DNA of 64,000 bases from positions 2,710,001-2,774,000 of the forward strand of contig CM069770.1 of NCBI GenBank assembly GCA_036169595.1. The letters run 5' to 3'. This document shows, piece by piece, positions 1-20,858 of the stretch. The translations under genes were made by a program, and so were the position numbers. The notes beneath the pieces were generated by a model, which worked only from the letters and a program-made list of their open reading frames with translations, searched no databases and had not been told where the DNA came from. The stretch comes from Dictyostelium firmibasis. Taxonomy: Eukaryota; Evosea; Eumycetozoa; Dictyosteliales; Dictyosteliaceae. The stretch's first letter is position 1. Every line of letters starts with the position of its first letter.

Positions 1-2868
1 TCTCGATTTTGACGACCAACATTTATTTGTAAAGATTCTTTGGCGTATTCAACTCTTTCAGCTATTTTATCAAATTTTCTTTGATTTTTCTTTGAATACA
101 ACTTTTTATCACATTCTTCAACAAATTCTTTTCTTGCTCTGGCTTCATAATCAATGTTTGGTTTATAGCATTTTTTATAAATATTATAAATGGCAATAGT
201 AGAAAGTGTTATAAATAAAGCTGATGATGTTATTATTGTAATTATTGTGTTTACACTGAAACCACCATCTCTTCCTTTATCATAGTTTACCATTTTATCA
301 TTTTGGTTTCGGTAGGATTCGCCTGAACCTCTATAATCATCATCGATGTATGGATTCTTTGGTATATCATTTTCATTTTCATACATCCATAGGTTATTAC
401 TACCACTTTTACCATTTATGGTAACATTAACCAATTGTTGTAATGATATTGATTCTCTACTACCATTGCTATTGTGTTTATCAGTTAATGGTGTTACTAA
501 ACATGAAATACATGTTGAATTTATAAAAGTTGCATTTAAACATTCATTTTTACCAATTTCTACCATTTCAATTAAATCATAAAACTCTGAACCAATAATT
601 ATTATTTCTCCTCCATATGATGGCTTTGTTATTTTAGTAGATTTTGAAATTGAGGGTTTACTATAAGAAATTGTAATGTTTTGATTAGTGATGGTATTGT
701 TATTAAATTTCAACTGACACAATTGATCATATGGTCCTGTTATATCAACATTACAAGAGATAGTTGTGTAGTTTAAAAAACAGCAGTCATAGTATTGATC
801 ATTTGAGAAACAATATACATTGGTGTTGAATGTTGTGTCATTAATAAAATTTTCCCCGGTAACCAAAATTGATCCACCATTGATTTTAAATACAGGAGAA
901 GTGTCAAACTTTTCAAGAGAAGGAGAGATATCAACTTTTAATGGAACTGATAATTCATTACATACTTTAAGAGATATTTCACTTGCACCATACTCAGCTT
1001 TTAATGGGAACGAAAAAAAACTATTATCAAATGATATAGGTTGGTTTGGTACGTCATCTTTAATAATTCCATTTGAGAATTGAATTTTAATTTTATCAGA
1101 TTTAAATAATTCTACATAGTTTTTAAAATCACCAAAACATACAACCATTTGATTGTTACCGATTGAACAGCTTTTAATAATTGGTGTTTCATAAAAGAAT
1201 TCTGAACGACTACTTTGATTACCAATTGAAATAGTAATTTCATTTCTACCACATCCTTTTGGTATTTCGAATGAATATGTATGCACTGAGTATTCACTTG
1301 AATTTTTAATATCTTTACCATTGATTATTAAATTATTTGATATAGTAATTGTTGGAATTATATTATAGTTTATATGATGAATGTTATACAATGTATAGTT
1401 TATTTGTTGACCATTGATTGAAGGTGATGATATACTGGATTTCCCATAGAAAGATGAATCAATAATAACTTCATTTGATTTCATACCATTTACTATTAAA
1501 TATAAATTTGATTTATTAATTTGATTTAATGGTTGGAATAATAAAGTTGTTTGTTTATCATTTACATTGATAGAATCACTTGTTTGTAATACATTATCAA
1601 TAAATATTTGAGTAGAGGAGTTTGAACCCAAACAATCACCATTAATTTTGATAATGCCTTGGGGAATAAGAATATCATTAATAAAAAGAATATTAAATGA
1701 AAATAATAGTACATTTTCATTTTTTAATCCATCAATAGATACTGAAACGACCAAATCATTGAGTTTTGAATTATTTGATATTGGTTGAATATTACATTGA
1801 ATTTGATTAGTTGATGAACTGATAACATTACAAGTATTATTACCAATCTTTATCAATGGTACCGAATTTATTGAGCTTGATAATCTTTGACCATCAATAA
1901 TAATCAAACCTCCTTTATTACTTGGGACACTATTAATTTTTAATAAATTTGGTTTATATTCTATTATAAAAACGTTTGAATCTAAACCACCAGAAACAAC
2001 TTTAATTGAAGCCAATTTACTATATTGTTGAATATAGGATAGCTTTATGAGTTCGTGGTCTACTAATACAATGTCAGAGTTTTTCATTTTAATACCGTCA
2101 ATGAAAACATTAACCATTTCAAGAAAGTTGCAAAAATTATTACCTTTAATTTGGATGATTGAACCATTTACCTCCAAAGTTTCAATCGATGGATATGCAT
2201 GGTTGAAAGTATAATTCTTACCATTTGGCCAAATAAATGTTCTCTGGCCACAGCCTCCTGGATAGTAAAATTTTATATTTGTTGCATCGGTTTCTATAGA
2301 GTTTATTTGAGTTTGGACCATGATTTCAGTATGGGGCCAGATGGTGAATGAAGATATACCAATAACTAAGTAATAACCTTGGATTAATACATCACCTCCT
2401 TTTGTAGGTGGTTTAAATTCTGGTTCGACTATTGGGGTAGGTCTTTCATTTTTTCCCCAAAATGATCCTGCACAAAAAGAATCATTAAGAGCATAAACAT
2501 AGATACATTGGGACATCTCACCATGCAATTTACTGGCGATTGTTTCATTAATTAAGGCAGTGCATTTTCTAATGGTTGAGTTTGTTACACATTGAAAATC
2601 TAATAAAAAGCCAACAGATGAAAAGTCCCAACTTTGGAAATAATTATCATTTATCGAATAGTAGTAAACTATTGATTTTTTTGTAAATTCACTTGCTTTA
2701 TTTAGATAATATTTTATTCATTTTAAATATTTAAAAATTAATATTTTTAAATAATTTATTGAAATAATTTGAGTACTTTATAAACATACCAATTGCTTTG
2801 GGATTAATTATTGATGAATAGGAAAAACTAATTAAGTAAAAAAACAATAAAAAAATAAAAACTTTCAT
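1..2868 (-). CDS. tgr-family IPT/TIG cell-adhesion-like membrane protein (3' end cut by window)
   Basis: Seen: exon 1 (2868-2790) encodes a signal peptide beginning MKVFIFLLFFYLISFSYS. The intron is 2789-2696, with GT and AG ends. Exon 2 (from 2695) stays open to the window edge. The extracellular part is about 850 residues with many Asn-X-Ser/Thr sites and repeated patterns such as GGLIIIDGQRL, GSILVTGENF and GGEIIIIGSEFYD, which are the strand signatures of IPT/TIG (E-set) domains. One hydrophobic segment, TIITIITSSALFITLSTIAI, follows, then a basic cytoplasmic tail rich in Lys and Glu. Known: this architecture is that of the Dictyostelium Tgr proteins (TgrB1/TgrC1 kin), several of which act in cell adhesion and kin recognition. 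Inferred: a surface protein of this family. I cannot say which tgr gene it is, and the tail's end is not visible. Sites resembling G-box elements lie 350-650 bp upstream. Confidence 0.85.
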
Positions 2869-3189
2869 TTCTTATTTTTTTTTTAACTATTTTTTTAAAA
2901 TAGTATTTAATAAACTATTTTTTGTTTTTTTAGTTAGAAACCACGAACTATATTTTTTTTATTTATTTTGATAAAACCTTTTTTAAAAAATAATATTTAT
3001 TTAATTGTTATTTTATTTTTTAAAAAAAAATTAATGGTAAATAAAAAAAAACTTTATAATTTATTTTAAATTTTTTTTATTTAAAAAATATTAATTATAT
3101 TTTAATAATTATTTTTATCCTCATACAAAATAAAATTATTATACCCACTTTGAATATTTACATCATACTATATTATAAAAATGTGAGTT

Positions 3190-3560
3190 TTTTTTGTGTG
3201 TTTTATTAATAATTGGGTGAGGTATCTTAATTTTTTACTGTGTTTATAGATTGTTCACCCACACGATGTTCAAATTGGATTAATCACCCACATACAAAAA
3301 AATTTTTTTTTAACATTACCATACAAAAAATATAAAAAAATAAACAATCTATTGTTTCAAACATAAAAGGGTAATCAATTAACATTCCCACAAAAAATAT
3401 TATAAAAAAAAAAAAAATTTTTTTTTCCTAATTTTATGTTTTGTTTTTTTAAAATAAATGGGTGTGATTTTAATATTTTTTACTGTGTTTGTGAATTGAA
3501 AAAGGAATGTTCACCCACATCCAAGCAAGTAGTAATCAATTAACATTACCACATAAAAAT
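3190..3560. repeat. Degenerate repeated block in the tgr upstream region
   Basis: Two stretches share order and wording. Each has a TGGGTG word, then TTTTTTACTGTGTTT, then TGTTCACCCACA (about 3210-3270 and 3455-3520). The phrase TAATCAATTAACATT occurs at about 3371 and again at about 3535. This looks like an old local duplication that doubled the CA-rich sites. No gene is seen between 2869 and about 3990. Confidence 0.45.
3214..3519. promoter_or_regulatory. Cluster of G-box-like (CACCCACA / TGGGTGTG) sites upstream of the tgr gene
   Basis: Five CA/GT-rich sites stand out of poly-A/T: TGGGTGAG (3214-3221), CACCCACAC (3256-3264), CACCCACA (3285-3292), TGGGTGTG (3459-3466) and CACCCACA (3512-3519). 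They lie about 350-650 bp upstream of the tgr start codon. Known: GBF, the Dictyostelium G-box factor, binds GT-rich elements of this kind and drives post-aggregative genes including the tgrC1 (lagC) gene. That these sites bind GBF is inference. Confidence 0.5.
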
Positions 3561-3989
3561 ATATATAAAAAAAATATAGTGTTTGTTTTTTTTTTCTAAT
3601 TTTAGATTTACCAAAGCAAAAAAATATAAAATTTCTTTTTTTTGTGGGTTTTTTTGTTTGCATAGTAATGGTGGATCGGTAGATTAAATATAATGAAAGA
3701 TTTTCATTGTCAATATAAATAGAAAAAAAAAATTTAACCCTTTTTTTATCCAAAAAAATAAATTAAAAAAAAAAAAAAAACCCAATAAATAATAATTAAA
3801 TTTTATTTTATTTTATTATTATTATTATTTTATTATTATTAATATTATTATTAGTGGAGTTTGTGTTAGTTAATGAATCGATGTAGAACGGTTCAGAGAA
3901 TTTGAAGTTTCACTTTTACAATATTCATCTTTTTAATTAGAACCTTTTATATATTTGATTATTTAATTAATTTTTACTTGTTTCATTCT

Positions 3990-5040
<1,051 letters not shown>

Positions 5041-5173
5041 TGGTGAATTAATAATAAAATAGTAAATAATACTTTTTTTTATTGAAATTACTTACCTTTT
5101 GCCCAATTGAAAATTATTTATACATAAAAATAAACAAAATCTATTTAAAAAAATAAAAGAGAAATAACAACGT

Positions 5174-5589
5174 TGTGTGAAGAATTCTTTAGTGTCGAAT
5201 ATATAGTCTTAAACCCAGGTGGTAAAAAGTTATGGGGAATACGTCAGTCCACCTTGGTGGACGAGGAATTAATACCCCAAAATTCAGCACAAAACTGAAT
5301 ATTTGGGTTTTAGATAGTTATATATGTACAATAACTAAATGTATCACAACCAATGCTCTGGTGAAAACAGGTATCATCGTCAACGTGAAGGACGATAAGG
5401 CTTATTTACCTCCCTTTACATCCCACTCATGATGAATCTGTGAACACCGACCCTCCAATGGAATTATAAATTCCACCCCTAATGATCCATGATAGCCTCA
5501 CTATCTACAGATCTTCGGAATAATACCCCCACTTCATCCTCGTTTAAGATTATACATTCTGAACCCAACACACAATCAGATGCTACACA
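5174..5589 (+). mobile_element. LTR-like unit, left copy (fossil)
   Basis: A 416-bp unit begins TGTGTGAAGAATTC and ends GATGCTACACA, so it has TG..CA ends with a short terminal inversion. It is less AT-rich than its surroundings and has no retrotransposon coding region beside it. It looks like a solo LTR of a Dictyostelium retrotransposon (Skipper or DGLT-A class would be the first to test), but I do not recognise the sequence itself. Its orientation is arbitrary. Confidence 0.5.
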
Positions 5590-6014
5590 ATTTTATTTTA
5601 TTTTTTTAAAAAAAGATTGAGGTTTATTTTATATAAATACATACATATGTTAATAAAGTCTGTGATAAAATTACAAATTTTTTATTTTAAATAATTAATA
5701 TATTTATAATTATTATTATTATATAAATATTATTATTATTTTTATAATATTTAAATTAAATAATTACCTTTAATAATAATTCATAACACTTGTTTACTTT
5801 GAAATAAAATTTTTGGAAAAAAAAAAAAAAAAAAAATTTTAATTTAAATAAAAAAAAACTTTAATTTTTTTTTAATTTTTTTAATTTTTTTATTCCACTT
5901 TAGGTGATTGATCTATTTATTCTATATTTTCTAAATTTGGTAATTACCTAGCAACCTTATTTTATAAAAAAAATTATTGATAACAAAGTTAATTTGTGTA
6001 GTAATATTAACACC

Positions 6015-6345
<331 letters not shown>

Positions 6346-6505
6346 TTAATAGAGGAGTTTGAACCCAAACAATCACCATTAATTTTGATAATACCTTGAG
6401 GTAAAAGAAAATCATTAATAATGGAATATCAAATGAAAACAAAAATTCACTTCCAATTTTTAAGCCATCAATAGATACAGAAACGACCAAATCGTTGAGT
6501 TTTAT
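6346..6505 (-). pseudogene. tgr gene fragment, left copy
   Basis: It matches the coding region of the tgr gene at about 1612-1765 of this window, including AGAGGAGTTTGAACCCAAAC, AATCACCATTAATTTTGATA and CCATCAATAGATAC. It has the same orientation as that gene. It covers roughly 50 codons, has small differences, and lacks any flanking gene structure. Confidence 0.85.
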
Positions 6506-6521
6506 TAATTCAAAACGAAAA

Positions 6522-6627
6522 TTTTCGTTTTATATTCCATTATTAATGATATTCTATTACCTCGAGGTATAATCAAAATTAACGGTGATTCTAACTCCTC
6601 TACTCAAAAATTTTATTGATAATGTAT
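6522..6627 (+). pseudogene. tgr gene fragment, right copy, inverted
   Basis: Read on the opposite strand it repeats the left fragment (CTCCTCTACTC, AATATCATTAATAATGGAAT) and extends slightly further into the gene's upstream codons (TTATTGATAATGTATT, matching the gene at about 1583-1600). It is shorter on its inner side and more diverged than the left copy. Confidence 0.75.
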
Positions 6628-7244
6628 TTTTTTTGTTTTTTTTTTGTTTTTTTTTTTTTCTATTAATTTAAACGATTTTATGATGGTAAATAATAAAACT
6701 AGTTTTTTGTTATATTTGGGTTCTTTTTTTTTTATTTTTTTTTTTATTTTTTTTTCCAAAGAAGATACTGATATGATATGCAAGTTGTTTCAAGTTTTTG
6801 CATTATCTGAGTAATTCGTTCTATTATGCTATGAATGGATTTAAAAAGTTTTTTTTTATTAAAATTTTTTTTTAAATAAATTTTTTTTTTTAATTTAAAT
6901 TATTTTTTTTTTCCAAAATTTTTATTTATTCAAACTAAACAAGTGTTATGAATTAAAGTATTTTTTTATTAAATAGATTTTTTATTAAACAAGTGTTATG
7001 AATTAAAGTATTTTTTTTTCAAACTAAACAAGTGTTATGAATTATTATTAATAAAGGTATTTATTATTTAATTTAAATATTTCAAAATAATTATAATATT
7101 TATATAATAATAATAATAATTATAAATATATTAAATAAATAACAAACAAAAAAATTTGTAATTTTATCACAGACTTTATTACCATATGTATGTATTTATA
7201 TATAAAATAAACTTCAATCTTTTTTTAAAAAAATAAAATAAAAT

Positions 7245-7660
7245 TGTGTAGCATCTGATTGTGTGTTGGGTTCAGAATGTATAATCTTAAACGAGGATGA
7301 AGTAGGGGTATTATTCCGAAGATCTGTAGATAGTGAGGCCATCATGGATCATTAGGGGTGGAATTTATAATTCCATTGGAGGGTCGGTGTTCACAGATTC
7401 ATCATGAGTGGGATGTAAAGGGAGGTAAATAAGCCTTATCGTCCTTCACGTTGACGATGATACCTGTTTTCACCAGAGCATTGGTTGTGATACATTTAGT
7501 TATTGTACATATATAACTATCTAAAACCCAAATATTCAGTTTTGTGCTGAATTTTGGGGTATTAATTCCTCGTCCACCAAGGTGGACTGACGTATTCCCC
7601 ATATTTTTTTACCACCTGGGTTTAAGACTATATATTCGACTCTAAAGAATTCTTCACACA
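7245..7660 (-). mobile_element. LTR-like unit, right copy in inverse orientation (fossil)
   Basis: It has the same 416-bp length as the unit at 5174-5589, as its reverse complement, and is nearly identical. Because the flanks of the two copies also match, this copy probably arose by inverted duplication of the region rather than by a separate insertion. Confidence 0.5.
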
Positions 7661-7754
7661 ACATTGTTATTTATTTTTTTTTTTTTTAAAATAGATTCTG
7701 TTTATTTTTATGTATAAATAATTTTCAATTGGGCAAAAGGTAAGTAATTTCAAT

Positions 7755-8122
7755 TATATAAATTGATTAATTGGTTATATTTTTAATAAAAACATTAAAC
7801 ATCTATTATAATTTTTAAAAAATATACATTAATAATAAAATTTTGTAAATTTTTATAATATAACAATAAAATAGGACAAATACACATAAAAATACATTCA
7901 ATAATTTATTTTACATTTTTTTTGAAATTTATTTTTTTTAATTTTTTACTCTTTTTAAAATCTTAGGTTTGCAGATTTAATTTGTAAAAAAAATTTTATT
8001 AAAATAAAATAAAAAAAAATAAAAAAAACAACTTTTTTTTTTCTTCACCCAAACACACTTTTATTTAATTTCTTTTAATTTTTTTTTGTTAAAAGAAGAA
8101 ACTACATTTACTAACAATAAAA
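7755..8122. other. Intergenic region upstream of the first acyl-CoA synthetase
   Basis: AT-rich, with poly-A/T. The only non-AT word is TTCACCCAAACACAC at about 8042-8056, a CA-rich motif that could be an activator site for the gene starting at 8123. No gene is seen. Confidence 0.5.
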
Positions 8123-10157
8123 ATGTATAAATTAAGTAAACCTTTTGATTATGAAAGTGATATCAGATACAACGAGTTTGATCCTATTTCTTTTTGGGAT
8201 GAGGTTGCAAAAAAATATGTTCATTGGTAGGTAAAAAAAATATAAAGAAAATAAACAAACCTTTTGATTATTAATTTTTTTGGGTAAATATTTTTATATA
8301 AAATAAAGGGATAAAATGTATGATAAAGTTTATAGTGGTAATGAAATGTTTCCAGATTGGTTTAAAGGTGGTAAATTAAACACATGTTACAACGTATTAG
8401 ATATTAATGTAAATAATTCATTAAAAAGAGATCAAGATGCATTAATTTATGAATGTCCATATTTAAAGAAAACAATCAAATTAACATATTATCAACTTTA
8501 TGAAAAAGTATGTGAATTTTCAAGAGTACTTTTAAATTTAAATATTTGTAAAGATGATAACGTTTTAATTTTTATGGCAAATACAGTTGAAGCACCAATT
8601 GCAATGTTATCATGTGCTCGTATAGGTGCAACTCATAGTGTTTTATTTGATGGTTACTCTGTTAAAAGTTTAATAGATAGAATTGAAACAATTACACCAA
8701 AATTAATAATAACATCAAACTATGGTATATTCAATGATGAAATCATTGAATTTACACCAAATTTAATAAAAGCAATAGAATTATCAAATTATAAACCAAA
8801 ACATGTAATAATTCATAATAGAGATTGTACAATCTTAAATGATATTGATTTAAAAAAAGTCCAAACAATTCCAATAGTCCCATCATCATTAGATTGGAAT
8901 AAAGAAATTAATAAAATTAAAAAGAATCAACAAACACCATACTATGATTATATAGCTGTTGAATCAAGTCATCCATTATATATTATTTATACCAGTGGTA
9001 CGACTGGTAATTCAAAAGGTGTTGTAAGATCAAATGGCCCAAATTTAGTTAGTCTGGATTATATTTGGAAAAGAATTCTTCCAAATTCAAAAAACAATAT
9101 TTTCTTTTCACATACAAGTATAGGATGGGCATCTTTTCATTCTTTTTTATATGCTTTACTATCAAATGGTTATACATTTGTAATGTTTGAAGGTGGTATT
9201 GTAAAAGCAAAACATATGGAAGATGATATTTGGGGAATCATAGAAAAACATAAAGTTAATGCATTTTTATCCTTAGCAAAAACTATTAGATATCTTTATA
9301 AAGTTGACCCAGAAGCAAAAAAATTACATTCAAAATATGATATTTCGAGTTTAAAATCAATATGGACAGGAGGTGAAGTAATTGAAGAATCAATTTCAGA
9401 TTACATTGAAAATAAATTAAATACTAGACCATCGATTGGATATGGTCAAACTGAAATTGGAAATGTTTATCTTTTTGATTTTTTAAAAAAAAATCCATAT
9501 AATACAGTTGGTTCTCCATCCCCATTTATTAGGCCATCAATTTTATCAGAAGATGGTAAAGAGTTATCAGTTAATGAAATTGGTGAAATTGTTTTTAAAT
9601 TACCATTACCACCAGGTTTTGCATCATCCTTTTATAAAAATGAAGAACAATATAAAAAAGTTTTTAATAAATTCCCAGGTTATTATAGTAGTGGTGATTT
9701 AGGATTTAAAGATGAAAATGGATATTATGGAATAGTTGGTAGAGCTGATGATCAAATTAAAATTGGTGGTAATAAAGTTGAACTAAATACTATCGAAACA
9801 TCAATTTTAAAACATCCATTAATTTTAGAATGTTGTTCAATTGGTATTTATAATCAAGATTGTTATAATAAACCAATTGGTTTATTAATATTAAAACAAG
9901 ACTCAACAGTTGATTTAAATCAATTAAAAAATGAAATTAATCTTTTAATTTCAAATGATATTGATTCATTTGCACAATTAACTCAAATAATTATTGTCCA
10001 AGAACTACCAAAAACAAAAAGTGGTAAAACTCAAAGACAAATCATCTCCAAATTTTTAAATGATAATAGTTTTAAATTACCTGATCATGTATCTGAATCT
10101 TTACAAATTTATCATGACATTAGATTTCTTTATTTAAATAATAATAATAATAATTAA
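8123..10157 (+). CDS. Acyl-CoA synthetase, ACS/ACSS-like (paralogue 1)
   Basis: AMP-forming acyl-CoA ligase: acid + ATP + CoA to acyl-CoA, through an acyl-adenylate. Exon 1 is 8123-8226 (MYKLSKPFDYES... to the codon split in HisTrp), the intron 8227-8308, exon 2 from 8309; about 648 residues. Exon 1 plus the start of exon 2 make the ACAS_N domain (FWDEVAKKYVHWDKMYDKV, then WFKGGKLNTCYN), typical of the acetyl/propionyl-CoA synthetase branch. Motifs in order: YTSGTTGNSKGVVR (ATP loop), TSIGWASFHSFLYALL, YGQTEIGN, SGDLGFKDENGYYGIVGRADDQIKIGG in pieces, and PKTKSGKTQRQ carrying the acylatable catalytic Lys. Odd: the A5 motif is YGQTE where true acetyl-CoA synthetases have a Trp before QTE. In that family this Trp closes the acyl pocket, so a longer acid than acetate is likely (inference). 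The C-terminus ends in a short Asn run. Confidence 0.88.
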
Positions 10158-10252
10158 TAATAAAAGTAAATAAATAAAAATTAAATAACCTTTTTTTTTG
10201 TTTTAAATTTTGTGTATAATTTCTTGTTTTTTCTTTTTCTTTTTTTTTTTAT

Positions 10253-18017
<7,765 letters not shown>

Positions 18018-18854
18018 AATAATAAAAAAACTCTTTCTTCTTAATTTTCTACACACACCATACAAAAACTCTCATATAAAAATAAAATAAAAAAATTAAA
18101 AAAAAAAATTAAAAAAAAAAAATTAAAAAAATTAAAAAAAATTAAAAAATTAAAAAAATAAAAAAAAGAGAAAAAAATAAAAAAAAAGTTTTACAGTATT
18201 CAAATAATCTCTATGAATTGTCTTACAATAAATCCTATGTTTTTATATATAATAATTTCTTTTTTTTTATTTTTTTCAAATATTTATTTTCTTTATCTTT
18301 TTTGATTTATTTTATTTTTTTCAAATATTTATTTTCTTTAAAATTTTTTTTTTTTTTTTCTTTTTTACAAAAATAAGATTAATTGTTTATAAAAATAATT
18401 TATCATTATAGACATTATAATAATTGAAAGCAAGAGTGGAATAACTAAAATGAAAAAAAAAAAAAAAAAAAAATTTTAAAAGATTAAAGAAGAAATAAAA
18501 AAAAAAAAAAAAAAAAGAAATAAAAATAAAATAAAAAAAAAAGAAATAAATAAAAAAAGAGAGAGAGATAAAATGTGTTAAATATAGTAAATTATTTATT
18601 TATTTATTTTAAAAAGTTAGTAATACAATCTTTTTTGGTATAATAATGAATTATTATTTTGAAACATTAATTTAGTGTGGTTGGGGGGGGGGTAGAGCGG
18701 AGGGAGAAAGAGAGAGAAGGAGGGGGAGGGGTGAGAGACAGGGGTGATTATTTACTATTATTGAAAAAAAAACAAAAAAAAAAAAACAAAAAAAAAAAAT
18801 TTATATATATATGAATGATTTTTTTTTTTTGAATTTTATATATATGTGATTTGT
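18018..18854. other. Intergenic region with a G-rich island
   Basis: The CDK promoter side is poly-A/T. At 18683-18744 lies a purine-rich island: ten G in a row, then GAGGGAGAAAG, AGGGGGAGGGG and CAGGGG. It sits about 110-170 bp past the stop codon of the minus-strand gene at 18855, so it would be C-rich in that transcript's 3' flank. No gene is seen. Confidence 0.8.
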
Positions 18855-20773
18855 TTAACTTGTACTTGATAAATTACAAAATAAAGTTGAAGGTAAATAA
18901 TTTGTTACAAAAGAAAAGAAATTTTGCATACCACCCCAACTACTAGTATTGGTAGAATCTTTTCCGGTGACCATCTCTTTATTCTTATCCATTTGGTTAG
19001 AAAGTTGTTTCTCTAACATCTTGGAATGTTGTCTTTCCTCCTGTAATAATTTTTGTAAACGCTGTAATTCCAATGAACTATTCTTTTTAAATTCTTCCAA
19101 TGCTTTCTCTGCCTCTGTAATTAACATTTGAGCTGATTCATTCTGCTCCTCCATCTCTGATGCATGCAATCTAATGATATCTGATTTCTTTAATCTTCTA
19201 ATGCTACCAACATTAAATTGATCCTGTATTAATTGACTCGAAGATAAATTACTACTACTGCTATTAACGAAATTATTAAAATTATTACTACTAATTGTAT
19301 TATAACCTAAATTACTATTTCCTGTATTATTCGATATTGTGGTTGTAGTTGTTGTAGTCGTATTACTATTTTTATTATTATTATTACTATTATTATTATT
19401 ATTAGTACTATTATTTAAAGGAGAACCAGTTATATTTGTAGGATTATTTAAACTAAATGGTGATAATAAAGCAGTGGCAGTACTTGTTGAAGGAGTTGAT
19501 GAATACATTGGCGCTGATGATGGTGTAGATTTAATTGATGGTGATGAAGTTCTAATATATTTTGGTGATAATAATGATCTATTACTTTGTTCATTTGCCA
19601 ATGGTGAATTTGGTTGGTTATTGTTATTATTATTATTATTATTATTATGGGTTGGTGTTACATTTAATGAACTTGATAAATTACTACTACTTGTAATATG
19701 AGTTGGTAATGGTGGTGTCATTGGAGACATCATTTGAATAGGTTGTGGTCCATCTGAAACTTTAGATATTAATTGTGAAATTGGTGGTGATGATACTAAC
19801 GATGGTGAATCAAATGATTGATTATGTGATGGTGAATCAAATGATTGATTATGTGATGGTGATGAAATTGATGGTGAATCATAAGTTCCCTCTAGAGGTG
19901 GTAATTGATAATCGAATCCACCCAATTGTTTTTTTAAAGAGTCTAATTCTGATGATTCTTCATCATTATTATCATAATTTTGTTGTGATATTGGTGGAGT
20001 TGTAGTTTGTGGTTGTTGTTGTTGTTGTTTATTTAATTCTTCAAATTCAGATTGTAAAGATTGTGGTGAATTTGTACCGCTTTGAAAATAATAAGGTTGT
20101 TGATATTGTTTCTCTTGTTTCTCTTGTAATAATACTTGTTGTTGTTTTAAGAACATTGAAAAATTATTATTGGCATGAATGGTTGAATATTTATCCATTT
20201 CAAACTTTTCAGATTTTTGTCTACCTAAAACCTGTTTCGCTCTATCAATTGTTGGTTTAATTCTTTTACTTGTGAAATTAATTGATCCACTACTATTTGG
20301 AGAGCTTGTACCACTACTACCACCTTCTTGAATAGTATCATCACTAAATGTCACCATCATCGATAATTTATTATTTATATTTTGTTGAGTTTTTAATAAA
20401 AGTTTTAATTTTTTAAGTTCTAAATCTTTTAGAACATTTGATTCTGATGCTTCACGTAATTTATCTTTTTCTTGATCAATGGATTCACGTAATAATTCTT
20501 CATTTAAAGTTAATTTTGAGAGTTGATTCTTTAAATTTTGATTTTGTACCATTAAATCTTTATTTGCATCTCTCATACCATCCACAAATCTAGCTTCCTT
20601 TCTAAGTTTATCAATCTCTTGATCTTTTTTCTTTAATGATGAATCTTGAATTTGTCTAGATTTCTCTAACATTGATAATTCACTTTGATAGGATTCAACT
20701 TCTCTTTCTAAAACTTTATATGAATCTTGAAGTTGATCAACAATTTGTGTATTCTTTGAATTCCATTGATTAA

Positions 20774-20814
<41 letters not shown>

Positions 20815-20826
20815 TTGTTTTTATTA

Positions 20827-20858
<32 letters not shown>

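Noticed and set aside
5232-5432. 66-codon open frame in the left LTR-like unit, identical to one at 7402-7602
   Set aside because: Identity follows from the inverted duplication itself. The frame has no start context, domain or codon bias of a gene, so it is not called as a CDS.
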